Below the pieces are notes generated by a model, which was not told the origin of the DNA, did no database searches, and saw only the letters and a program-made list of their open reading frames with translations. Shown one piece after another: positions 1 through 7,697 of a stretch of 42,762 bases of DNA. Made by a program: the position numbers and the translations under genes. The DNA is from an uncultured Flavobacteriales bacterium. GTDB taxonomy: Bacteria > Bacteroidota > Bacteroidia > Flavobacteriales_D > Sanyastnellaceae. The DNA is taken from positions 1 to 42,762 of the forward strand of contig CALJKR010000067.1 of the NCBI GenBank assembly GCA_937974555.1. The letters run 5' to 3'. Numbering within the stretch: the stretch's first letter is position 1; every line of letters starts with the position of its first letter.

Positions 1-731
1 CCTTTGGGCAAACCTTCTTTTTCTCCCAATCTTTTCCAAGTTGTTCCGCCATCCACTGTCATGTGGAGCCCTGAACCTTTTCCGCCTGAATTGAAATTCC
101 ACGGTTTGCGTTCGTATTGCCACATGGCAGCAAATAATTTTTGATCATTGAGCGGATCCATCACCAAATCTGCACATCCTGTTGAGTCATTGACAAAAAG
201 AATCTTCTTCCACTGACCCAAAGCCACATTGTAATAAAACACACCGCGATCCGGATTGGGTCCCCAAGCCGATCCCATTGCAGCGGCATAAACATTATCA
301 TGGCCATCCATACAAATTCGATGAATGGTCTTGGTCTCCTCCAACCCCATGCACTTCCAGGTCTTTCCAGCATCCCTACTTTGAAAAATTCCTCTTCCCG
401 ATGTTTGAGAATTTCTTGGATTTCCTTCCCCTGTCCCTACCCAAACAATATCGGGATGCAACTTTGAAACCTTCACCGCACCGATGCTGCTGACCACTTG
501 TTCATCAAAAATCGGCGTCCAATGGGTTCCCCAACTTTCACTTTTCCATAAACCTCCTGATGCACTTCCCACATACATGATCCCTTGCTGCTGATTGACA
601 TCAATTGCGGTCACCCGCCCGCTGGTTACAGCAGGACCTATTGAACGCATTTGCATGCCTTTAAAATTCTTCAGCTGGGCTTGAACCAGCGCACTCATCA
701 TGACCAAGATTGCCAATAAAATTTTTCGCAT
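1..731 (-). CDS. Secreted BNR/VPS10-type beta-propeller protein, 5' part only
   Basis: The reading frame starts at the ATG at 731-729 and stays open to the left edge, giving about 243 N-terminal residues of a longer protein. A signal peptide (MRKILLAILVMMSALVQAQ) is followed by propeller repeats, including GGLWKSESWGTHW, SRDAGKTW and TVDGGTTWKR, which are the Asp-box (SxDxGxTW) signatures of BNR/sortilin-like propellers. Close relatives in Bacteroidota are usually annotated as glycosyl hydrolase or VPS10-domain proteins of about 1000 residues; catalytic activity is rarely shown. It is probably exported to the periplasm or cell surface. A TAAATTTA box lies exactly four bases before the ATG, so the mRNA may be leaderless. 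The product is truncated only by the window edge. The fold assignment is strong; a specific function cannot be given. Confidence 0.8.
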   Translation of the reverse strand, partial: MRKILLAILVMMSALVQAQLKNFKGMQMRSIGPAVTSGRVTAIDVNQQQGIMYVGSASGGLWKSESWGTHWTPIFDEQVVSSIGAVKVSKLHPDIVWVGTGEGNPRNSQTSGRGIFQSRDAGKTWKCMGLEETKTIHRICMDGHDNVYAAAMGSAWGPNPDRGVFYYNVALGQWKKILFVNDSTGCADLVMDPLNDQKLFAAMWQYERKPWNFNSGGKGSGLHMTVDGGTTWKRLGEKEGLPK

Positions 732-771
732 GTGTTAAATTTACGCATAACTTGCCCAACTCAGCTTTACC

Positions 772-1506
772 ATGAAGGTTAGTATTATCACCATTTGCTA
801 CAACAGCGCTTCGACCATCGAGGAGACCATTCTATCGGTTTTGGGACAAGATTATCCCAATATCGAATACATCATTATTGATGGTGCGTCCAAGGATAAT
901 ACCATGGAAATTGTCAATCAATACAAATCCAAAATTGCCGTTATCGTTTCAGAAAAAGATCGAGGAATCTACGATGCAATGAATAAGGGCCTCGGCCAGG
1001 CAACAGGAGATTTGATTGGCATTTTGAATAGTGACGATACTTATGCCTACACCGAAGTAATATCAGACGTGGTGAAACAAATAGGAGCTGCCGACTCGCT
1101 GTACGCTGATTTGCAATATGTCGATGGTCTGTCCGGTCAAGTAAAAAGACACTGGCGCTCTGGAACCTATGCAAAAGAAAAATTCTTGATGGGCTGGATG
1201 CCTCCGCATCCCACCTTTTTTGTTAAGACCGAATGCTACAAAAAATATGGACATTTCATCATCGATCAAGGTTCAGCCGCCGATTATGAGATCATGCTTC
1301 GACTTCTTTACAAACATCAAATCTCTACGAGCTATTTACCCAAGGTCATTACCCTAATGAAAACTGGAGGCGCAAGCAATGTGTCTTGGAAACAAAGATG
1401 GAAAGCCAATCAACAAGATCGTTTATCCTGGAAAATAAACGGGCTTCAACCCAAGTGGTATACACTCTGGTTAAAGCCACTCAGAAAATTAAGTCAATTC
1501 TTTTAA
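772..1506 (+). CDS. Family 2 glycosyltransferase
   Basis: A 244-residue GT-A fold glycosyltransferase. The N-terminus (VSIITICYNSASTIEETI) is the nucleotide-binding start of GT2, followed by IIIDGASKDNT, ISEKDRGIYDAMNKG-like sequence and ILNSDDTY, whose Asp pair is the metal/nucleotide-sugar DxD equivalent. The region around residues 140-150 (GWMPPHPTFF) and the AADYEIMLRL segment near residue 172 are typical of the WcaE-like subgroup that builds exopolysaccharide or lipopolysaccharide oligosaccharides. There is no membrane segment, so it acts on the cytoplasmic membrane face on a lipid-linked acceptor. It is a single gene, divergent from the propeller gene and converging on the cyclase-like gene with three bases between the stop codons. 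Sugar donor and acceptor cannot be deduced. Confidence 0.92.
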   Translation: MKVSIITICYNSASTIEETILSVLGQDYPNIEYIIIDGASKDNTMEIVNQYKSKIAVIVSEKDRGIYDAMNKGLGQATGDLIGILNSDDTYAYTEVISDVVKQIGAADSLYADLQYVDGLSGQVKRHWRSGTYAKEKFLMGWMPPHPTFFVKTECYKKYGHFIIDQGSAADYEIMLRLLYKHQISTSYLPKVITLMKTGGASNVSWKQRWKANQQDRLSWKINGLQPKWYTLWLKPLRKLSQFF

Positions 1507-1509
1507 AGT

Positions 1510-2541
1510 CTATTTGGTATTGTACAATGCAGTAGCCACTACTTTTCCTACCGCCTCTAACACTTGAGGATCAATGTTCTCCAGGTTATCACTTAACGTG
1601 TGATGGAAATGACCAAATTCAAATCCACCCATTCCCATCGTGACAGTATTGGGACGCATGTCGATGATATCAATGGATCTAACCCCGGCCTGATTCATGA
1701 ATACGTGATCATCGGTAATTCCTCCTATTTCCTCTTTGACAAACAAGTTTCCATAACCCAAACGATTGGCTTGATTCCAAATCCAACCCATCACATCGCC
1801 TGCTGCAGCCATAGAAGTTCCTTCCATATTGAAACGTGCATTTTTTCCTCCAACCATATCCAATAAAATTCCGTAACGCACATTGTCTATGTTGTGTGGG
1901 TTATTGGCCCAATACTGCGAGCCCAAACACCATGTTTTATTTGATTCCTGTGGTGACAAGTCAGACCACTCAGGCGCGCCTTGATCTTCGTTGTCAAAAA
2001 AGACCAAATCCACACCAACCTCGGGTTGCTTTTCTTGCATGATGCGCGCAATTTCTAGCAACACAGCCACACCACTGGCGCCATCATTGGCGCCATCAAT
2101 GGGCTTTTTTTGATTTTCCTTTTTGGGATCCTTATCCGCCACCCAACGACTATCCCAATGCGCAGCCAACATGATCCTGGATTTTTTATCCTTGCCCCAC
2201 TGCGCAATGATGTTTCTAACCGGAGTGGCATTGCCCTCCCAACTGGTTACTTTGGTAAACTGTTCAGTAATTTCACCGCCCATGGACTTACATTTCGCTA
2301 CGATCCAATCCCCGCATTGATTATGTCCCGCTGACATGGGAACACGCGGCCCCATCTCTACCTGCGCACGCAAAAATTTCATGGCAGAATCCACTTTGAA
2401 CAATGGGGGTTCTACCAATTTCACTTCGGTCGTTGCAGGAGCACTGTTCGACTTTGGGGTGCTCTTGGGTAATGACTGAACCACCACCCACAATACAATC
2501 AATGCCAATAATACAATGGCAACTATTCTATTTCTTTTCAT
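1510..2541 (-). CDS. M28-family glutaminyl-peptide cyclotransferase-like protein
   Basis: A 343-residue membrane-anchored or secreted zinc enzyme of the M28 fold. From the chosen ATG (MKRNRIVAIVLLALIVLWVVV) it has one N-terminal hydrophobic anchor and then a Pro/Ser/Thr linker. Motifs in order: LAAHWDSRW, DGANDGASG (zinc Asp), VFFDNEDQG, TDDHVFMNQAG and FHHTLSDNLENID. The last two resemble the DDH and HTxxDNxENLD signatures of animal-type glutaminyl cyclases, so N-terminal pyroglutamate formation on exported proteins is the likely reaction; an aminopeptidase role is the alternative. Where many cyclases have Glu-Glu after FFD, this one has Asn-Glu-Asp. The start overlaps the cysS end by 14 bases, so the two are cotranscribed. 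An in-frame start 18 bases upstream is possible but would put charged residues before the anchor. Confidence 0.82.
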   Translation of the reverse strand: MKRNRIVAIVLLALIVLWVVVQSLPKSTPKSNSAPATTEVKLVEPPLFKVDSAMKFLRAQVEMGPRVPMSAGHNQCGDWIVAKCKSMGGEITEQFTKVTSWEGNATPVRNIIAQWGKDKKSRIMLAAHWDSRWVADKDPKKENQKKPIDGANDGASGVAVLLEIARIMQEKQPEVGVDLVFFDNEDQGAPEWSDLSPQESNKTWCLGSQYWANNPHNIDNVRYGILLDMVGGKNARFNMEGTSMAAAGDVMGWIWNQANRLGYGNLFVKEEIGGITDDHVFMNQAGVRSIDIIDMRPNTVTMGMGGFEFGHFHHTLSDNLENIDPQVLEAVGKVVATALYNTK

Positions 2542-4000
2542 ACTTCCATTCGCCACCATCTTTGGTGTCCTTTATTGCAATATCTCTTTTGGCAAAACTA
2601 TCACGCAGCATATCGGCTGTGGCGTAATCCTTTTTTTCTTTCAATCCCTTTCTCACTTCAAAAACGGCGTCCATCATGAGGTTGGGCAGATCGGTATTTC
2701 CTTCCAATTTTTGTTGTTCAATACCCAATACTTCAAAAAGAAAATCATGCATCAACTTCTTAATCTCACTCAATTGATCCATGGATAATGTTAACTGTCC
2801 ATTTTTGCAACTGTTGATGATTCTTACTGCTTCAAACAACTCAGCAATTAAAATGGGTGTATTGAAATCATCTCCCATGGCAGCGTAGCATCGATCGGCC
2901 AACGCCTTCACATCGACATCACCCTCCTCGCCGGCAGGGCAAGAATCGATGGCTTCTACAGCCGACATCATGCGTTCATATCCTTTTTCGGCGGCGCTTA
3001 AAGCCTCGTTGCTGAAATCAAGTGTAGAACGATAATGCGCTTGCATCATAAAAAAGCGAACCACCTGCGGAGAGTATCCCTTTTCTAACAAAGGGTGATC
3101 GCCTGCAAAAAGTTCATGTGGTAAAAATGAATTGCCCAAAGACTTGGACATTTTCTGCCCATTCACAGTCAACATATTGGCATGCATCCAGTAATTCACC
3201 GGACCTTTTCCACAACAAGCAGTATTTTGGGCGATTTCCGATTCATGGTGTGGGAATTTCAAGTCCATTCCACCTCCGTGAATATCAAACTGCTCTCCCA
3301 AATATTTGGTACTCATGGCTGAACATTCCAAATGCCACCCCGGGAATCCTTCTCCCCAGGGAGAAGGCCAACGCATGATATGCTCAGGAGAGGCGGCTTT
3401 CCACAATGCAAAATCAGCAAAAAAACGCTTCTCATCTTGACCATCCAACGTTCTGGTATTCTCATACAATTCCTCTACATTTCTGCCACTCAATTCTCCA
3501 TAGGGATATTGAGCTCTGTAGGCTTGAACATCAAAATAAATACTACCATTGACTTCGTATGCAAAACCTTGATCCATGATTTTCTTAATCATCTCAATTT
3601 GCTCAATCATGTGACCCGTGGCTGTGGGTTCGATGCTGGGCGAATGATTATTAAAAATGCGCATCACCTCATGAAAATAGTTGGTGTATTTCTGTACAAT
3701 TTCCATGGGCTCCAATTGCTCCAATTTGGCCTGTTGTCCTATGCGATCTACACCCTCATCAAATTGAGAAGTGATATGTCCCACATCGGTGATGTTTCTT
3801 ACATATCGAACTTTATATCCCAAATGGGAAAGATATCGGAACACCACATCAAAAAACATGAAAGTTCTGCTGTTGCCCAAATGCACGTTAGAGTAAACAG
3901 TGGGTCCACAAACATACAAGCCCACATGCGGTGGACGAATGGGTTTAAATAAATCCTTGTTTCGTGTTAAACTATTGTAGATGTAAAGCTCGCGTTCCAT
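2528..4000 (-). CDS. cysS: Cysteine--tRNA ligase
   Basis: Charges tRNA-Cys with cysteine in the cytoplasm; 490 residues, a normal length for the family. Class I signatures are visible: the HIGH-type motif VHLGNSRTF near residue 40, the KMSKS loop in NGQKMSKSLGN near residue 270, and the zinc site made by the Cys in YVCGPTVY, the Cys in WHLECSAMS and the His/Glu of FPHHESEIAQ. The FDIHGGGMDL segment is diagnostic for CysRS. I chose the ATG at 4000, one base after the upstream dehydrogenase stop; an in-frame TTG nine bases upstream overlaps that stop and is less likely. It is the middle gene of a three-gene operon with threonine dehydrogenase upstream and the cyclase-like gene downstream. Confidence 0.97.
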   Translation of the reverse strand: MERELYIYNSLTRNKDLFKPIRPPHVGLYVCGPTVYSNVHLGNSRTFMFFDVVFRYLSHLGYKVRYVRNITDVGHITSQFDEGVDRIGQQAKLEQLEPMEIVQKYTNYFHEVMRIFNNHSPSIEPTATGHMIEQIEMIKKIMDQGFAYEVNGSIYFDVQAYRAQYPYGELSGRNVEELYENTRTLDGQDEKRFFADFALWKAASPEHIMRWPSPWGEGFPGWHLECSAMSTKYLGEQFDIHGGGMDLKFPHHESEIAQNTACCGKGPVNYWMHANMLTVNGQKMSKSLGNSFLPHELFAGDHPLLEKGYSPQVVRFFMMQAHYRSTLDFSNEALSAAEKGYERMMSAVEAIDSCPAGEEGDVDVKALADRCYAAMGDDFNTPILIAELFEAVRIINSCKNGQLTLSMDQLSEIKKLMHDFLFEVLGIEQQKLEGNTDLPNLMMDAVFEVRKGLKEKKDYATADMLRDSFAKRDIAIKDTKDGGEWKYEKK

Positions 4001-4001
4001 T

Positions 4002-4958
4002 TTATCCAATCTTCAATTTAATCTCTTCTAACATTTTTGCCACCAATTTGGGTGTATCATATTCTGCCTTCCAGTCCCAATCTCGCTGCGCTATGGCATC
4101 ATCAATGGAGCTGGGCCATGAATTGGCTATGGCTTGTCTAAAATCAGGAGCATAGTGGGTTACAAAACCAGGAATATACTTTTGAATTTCTGCAGTCAAT
4201 TCAGCAGGGGTAAAAGTCATTCCCGCCAAATTATACGCACCCCCAACCGTCAAACGTGTAGCATCAGCCTCCATCAACTGAACCGTGGCTTGGATGGCAT
4301 CGCTCATCATCATCATGGGCAAAGCAGTATCTGCAGAAAGGAAGCAAGTATAATGGCCATCCTGCAAGGCTTTGTAAAATATATCAACCGCATAATCCGT
4401 GGTTCCACCACCTGGCGCACTTTTATATCCTATCAATCCAGGATAGCGAATGCTTCGCACATCCACTTGATGTTTTTGATGGTAATAGTCGCACCAACGT
4501 TCTCCCGCCAACTTGCTAATTCCGTATACGGTATTGGGATCCATTACTGTATCCTGCGGGGTATTCCATTGGGGCGTGCTGGGGCCAAATACGGCAATAG
4601 AGCTCGGCCAATATATTTTATTGATGTGCTTTTCTTTTGCTAAATCAAGAATGTAAAAAAGTCCATTCATGTTTAACTCCCATGCAAAAGATGGATTCTT
4701 TTCCGCTGTCGCAGATAGCAATGCGGCCAATTGATAAATCTGCGTAATCTGGTATTTCTTTACGACGGAGAATAACGCCTCCTTATCCAAAGTATTTAAA
4801 ACTTCATAGGGCCCATTCAACAAAGAAGAATCCACCTCACTTTCTGGCTTAACATCCGCCGCAACAACGGAATCATTCCCCCATTGTGCGCGCAATCTCT
4901 CCGTCAATTCAATACCAATTTGACCTGAAGCCCCGATGATCAATATTTTTTCGCTCAT
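4002..4958 (-). CDS. L-threonine 3-dehydrogenase, SDR (GalE-like) type
   Basis: NAD-dependent oxidation of L-threonine to 2-amino-3-ketobutyrate, the first step of threonine breakdown to glycine and acetyl-CoA. The 318-residue protein opens with the Rossmann motif LIIGASGQIG, has the catalytic Ser pair in IYWPSSIAVFG (residues 119-120) and the YxxxK pair Tyr145/Lys149 in NTVYGISKLAGER. Segments such as LSATAEKNPSFAWELNMN, IRYPGLIGYKSAPGGGTTDY and SWPSSIDD match the short-chain threonine dehydrogenases known from Flavobacterium and Cytophaga, not the zinc-dependent enzyme of E. coli. It is the first gene of the operon with cysS; a TAAGTTTG promoter box lies 17 bases before the ATG. No 2-amino-3-ketobutyrate ligase gene is in the window. 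Confidence 0.93.
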   Translation of the reverse strand: MSEKILIIGASGQIGIELTERLRAQWGNDSVVAADVKPESEVDSSLLNGPYEVLNTLDKEALFSVVKKYQITQIYQLAALLSATAEKNPSFAWELNMNGLFYILDLAKEKHINKIYWPSSIAVFGPSTPQWNTPQDTVMDPNTVYGISKLAGERWCDYYHQKHQVDVRSIRYPGLIGYKSAPGGGTTDYAVDIFYKALQDGHYTCFLSADTALPMMMMSDAIQATVQLMEADATRLTVGGAYNLAGMTFTPAELTAEIQKYIPGFVTHYAPDFRQAIANSWPSSIDDAIAQRDWDWKAEYDTPKLVAKMLEEIKLKIG

Positions 4959-4975
4959 TTCGATAATATAGAGTT

Positions 4976-5009
4976 CAAACTTACAACACAGCCGTTGATT
5001 TTAAGGCAA
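4976..5009 (-). promoter_or_regulatory. Promoter of the threonine dehydrogenase-cysS operon
   Basis: Reading the minus strand, TAAGTTTG (4983-4976) matches the Bacteroidota -7 consensus TAnnTTTG. A TTG at 5009-5007 sits 23 bases upstream, at the upper limit of the spacing described for Flavobacterium promoters. The start codon follows after 17 bases, giving a leader of roughly 10-13 nucleotides. The -7 assignment is reasonable; the -33 assignment is weak. Confidence 0.5.
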
Positions 5010-6404
5010 TTTGATTAACCAATCTATGACGGTTTCCAATGTTTCCGGCGAGATGGTCTCGTCTATTTTTGAATATTCAGATACCTTACCTGATTCTGAA
5101 TATTGAAACAAATGGTTGTGATCCGCCAAAATCACTTTCTCAAATAGAACATTGTTTCTCATTAAAGTCTCAGCAATTCGATTTGCGTTTTGATCATATC
5201 GCACTTGCCAATCCTTATCTCCATTTAATATCAATGTTGGGCATTGCACTTTTTGCCAATATGGTATCGGATCCGTTTTAATAAATGTGCTCATCCAAGG
5301 GTTATTGAAAGCGGAATTATACTCTTCAAAAAGATTCTCTCTATCGTCTTTTGATTTCTTCTTATTGACTTTGAAAACATATTTACGGATTGCCTTTGCA
5401 ACGGATAACGAGTCTTTTTCGTTTTGAACAAAAGTCATGATGGCATTGGAGGTATTCAAAGACTGATTCAAATCCTTTTCGGCTACACCTTCCGCTTTGC
5501 CGATATCCTCGGTTTGTTGTAAAATAATCTGGCTTCCCCACACCCCAGGACCTGCGAGAGAAACAATACAATAAATCGCCTGATTTTCAGCAGCCACAAT
5601 CGGGGCCACCAATCCACCCTCACTATGACCAAGAAGACCTATTTTTTTGGAATCAATCTTCGAGTGAGTTGAAATCATCTTAAATGCAGCATTGGCATCT
5701 ATGGCAAAATCAAAAGACGTCGCCTTGGCAAATTCTCCTTGTGAATGAGCAACACCACGGTCATCGTATCTAAATGTCGCCCACCCCTTTTTTACCAATT
5801 GATCCGCAATAACCGCAAAGGGTTTGTGTCCCATAATTTCTTCGTCTCGGTTTTGTGGGCCGCTTCCGGAAATCATCACCAAACAAGGAAAGGGTCCCTC
5901 TCCTTTGGGTGTAACCAAGGTGCCGCTCAATTGGATGGGTTGACCGTGGTCATCGGAAACAAACTTTAGTTCTTCTGTCTGATAATCAAATGGGGGGCGA
6001 GGTGTTTGACGCCTTACAACTTCAGCCATGGGCTCTGCCATAGGCGATGCTTCCTTTTTCCATTTCAAGGGAATTTGCATTCCGCCTTGGGTAAACACGC
6101 CCACAATGGCGGCAGAATCTTCCAACCAAGTCCCTGAATACTTTACTTTGAGTTTGGCAATCTCCCAACTCATCTCTCCATTTTTCCACCTCCACTTCTC
6201 AACTGGGAACCCTTGCTTTGACTGTGAAGGACTGTACATTTTTACCACACCCTGCGTTTCCTTTTCCACGTGAAGTTGAAGCGGAATTATCATTCCTGAC
6301 ACACTCAGTTCACCGTACCAAATTTGCTCTGATACCTGTGCAAAAAGAGATTGAATACCGATGAAAAAAAAGAAACACAGAACAAGGATAGAAGATTTTT
6401 TCAT
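5001..6404 (-). CDS. Secreted alpha/beta-fold hydrolase
   Basis: A 467-residue exported serine hydrolase. It starts at the ATG at 6404, which gives the signal peptide MKKSSILVLCFFFFIGIQ ending at FAQ; a longer in-frame extension would run into queA and is rejected. Residues 20-120 form a beta-rich N-terminal domain common in Bacteroidota S9/S15-like esterases. The hydrolase domain follows: oxyanion-region motif LVMISGSGPQNRDE, nucleophile elbow LLGHSEGGLVAP, acidic residue in LILNGDKDWQV and catalytic His in LADHNHLFQ. A peptidase or ester-hydrolase role is likely; the substrate is unknown. It is divergent from queA with only 39 bases between start codons. A CATCTTTG box lies exactly four bases before the ATG, so the message may be leaderless. 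Confidence 0.88.
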   Translation of the reverse strand: MKKSSILVLCFFFFIGIQSLFAQVSEQIWYGELSVSGMIIPLQLHVEKETQGVVKMYSPSQSKQGFPVEKWRWKNGEMSWEIAKLKVKYSGTWLEDSAAIVGVFTQGGMQIPLKWKKEASPMAEPMAEVVRRQTPRPPFDYQTEELKFVSDDHGQPIQLSGTLVTPKGEGPFPCLVMISGSGPQNRDEEIMGHKPFAVIADQLVKKGWATFRYDDRGVAHSQGEFAKATSFDFAIDANAAFKMISTHSKIDSKKIGLLGHSEGGLVAPIVAAENQAIYCIVSLAGPGVWGSQIILQQTEDIGKAEGVAEKDLNQSLNTSNAIMTFVQNEKDSLSVAKAIRKYVFKVNKKKSKDDRENLFEEYNSAFNNPWMSTFIKTDPIPYWQKVQCPTLILNGDKDWQVRYDQNANRIAETLMRNNVLFEKVILADHNHLFQYSESGKVSEYSKIDETISPETLETVIDWLIKLP

Positions 6405-6443
6405 AAAACAAAGATGCGAAATTCCTTGCCGTAGATTTGCCTT
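6405..6443. promoter_or_regulatory. Divergent mini-promoter between the hydrolase and queA
   Basis: The 39-base gap contains two outward-facing -7 boxes. On the plus strand TAGATTTG (6432-6439) ends four bases before the queA GTG. On the minus strand CATCTTTG (6416-6409), one mismatch to TAnnTTTG, ends four bases before the hydrolase ATG. No Shine-Dalgarno sequence and no clear -33 element are present. Transcription would begin at or next to each start codon. Confidence 0.55.
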
Positions 6444-7667
6444 GTGAACAAGATTCAAGAAGTTAATATTCAAGATTTCGATTACGATCTACCCGATCAT
6501 AGAATCGCGCGTTACCCGTTGAAAAAAAGAAGTGATTCACAATTGCTTCATTTTTCCAATGGAAATATCAGCGATAAAAAATTCAAAGAAATCATCCACC
6601 TGTTTGAATCCACGGATCTGTGGGTGGTGAATAACACCAAGGTAATTCCCGCACGCCTTCATTTTTCTAAATCCACTGGCGCTCAGATTGAGATTTTCTG
6701 TCTGGAACCCATGAACATGGACTACAGCCAGGCTTTGGCTTCCATTGATCGATGCAGTTGGAAATGCTTTGTAGGCGGAGCAAAAAAATGGAAAGAAGGT
6801 CCCTTGTATCATACCGTGCAGGTAGGTAGCCTCAACATCACATTAAGCGCTCGATGTATAGAAAAGCAAGACAATGCATTCATCATTGAGTTTGAATGGA
6901 GTGAAGTCACTTTTGCTGAGGTTTTGGATGCCATAGGACAATTGCCTATTCCCCCATACTTAAATAGAGATACTGAACCCGAAGATTACGACCGCTATCA
7001 AACCCTTTTTGCTGAATCATCTGGATCAGTCGCAGCACCTACTGCCTCTTTGCATTTTGACAATGAAGTAGTACAGCAAATTTTAGATAAGGGCGTCACG
7101 CAACAAAGTCTGACCCTGCATGTCGGGGCGGGAACATTCAAACCCGTTAACACCGATCAATTGGGCAGCCATGTCATGCATGCGGAATACTTTGAGGTAG
7201 GCATCGAATTGATCGAACATTGGGTAAAACAAATTCAAAATAATCAGCGAATCATTGTCGTTGGAACCACCGCGCTGCGGACTTTAGAAAGTGTTTTTTG
7301 GATCGCACATGAAAATTTAAAACCCAATGAGCAGGGCCTCTTCCATGTTGATCAATGGCTACCTTACCAAGGACAAGCGCCCAAGCACAAAGCTCAAGTG
7401 ATGCAAGACTTTTTGCTAACCATGAAAAAGCACCATTGGTCAAAAATTGTTGGGACCACGCAAATCATAATGGGCCCTGGATACGAAGTGCAATCTGCAG
7501 ATGTTCTGATCACGAATTTTCATCAACCCAAAAGCACACTTCTTTTGTTGGTTCATGCCGCTGTTGGCGAAAATTGGAAAGCCCTTTATCAGCATGCCTT
7601 GGAAAACGATTATCGCTTTTTGAGTTACGGCGATAGCTCTTGGCTTGAAATAAAAAAGGCTCCCTAA
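6444..7667 (+). CDS. queA: S-adenosylmethionine:tRNA ribosyltransferase-isomerase
   Basis: Transfers and isomerises the ribosyl part of SAM onto 7-aminomethyl-deazaguanine in tRNA to form epoxyqueuosine, the penultimate step of queuosine synthesis. The 407-residue protein has family signatures in order: DFDYDLPDHRIARYP, VVNNTKVIPAR, SGSVAAPTASLHF, LTLHVGAGTFKPV, HAEYFEV, VVGTTALRTLES and NFHQPKSTLLLLVHA. The start is a GTG; no ATG exists before residue 75. A perfect TAGATTTG box lies four bases before the GTG. The last codons and the stop are part of a bidirectional terminator shared with the PpiD-like gene. It is somewhat longer than the E. coli enzyme (about 356 residues), as usual in Bacteroidota. 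Confidence 0.96.
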   Translation: MNKIQEVNIQDFDYDLPDHRIARYPLKKRSDSQLLHFSNGNISDKKFKEIIHLFESTDLWVVNNTKVIPARLHFSKSTGAQIEIFCLEPMNMDYSQALASIDRCSWKCFVGGAKKWKEGPLYHTVQVGSLNITLSARCIEKQDNAFIIEFEWSEVTFAEVLDAIGQLPIPPYLNRDTEPEDYDRYQTLFAESSGSVAAPTASLHFDNEVVQQILDKGVTQQSLTLHVGAGTFKPVNTDQLGSHVMHAEYFEVGIELIEHWVKQIQNNQRIIVVGTTALRTLESVFWIAHENLKPNEQGLFHVDQWLPYQGQAPKHKAQVMQDFLLTMKKHHWSKIVGTTQIIMGPGYEVQSADVLITNFHQPKSTLLLLVHAAVGENWKALYQHALENDYRFLSYGDSSWLEIKKAP

Positions 7668-7678
7668 GGAGCCTTTTT
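7653..7678. terminator. Bidirectional terminator between queA and the PpiD-like gene
   Basis: An 11-bp perfect stem (AAAAAGGCTCC / GGAGCCTTTTT) encloses the loop CTAA. The queA stop codon TAA is the loop itself, so the stem also encodes the last queA residues. A-tract and T-tract on the two sides let it work for both convergent genes. Confidence 0.9.
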
Positions 7679-7697
7679 CTATTTTCAAATTCAATCA

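Noticed and set aside
3332..3952. Long open frame on the plus strand opposite cysS
   Set aside because: It lies wholly inside the well-supported cysS gene, has no family resemblance and no promoter; it is a shadow of codon usage on the other strand.
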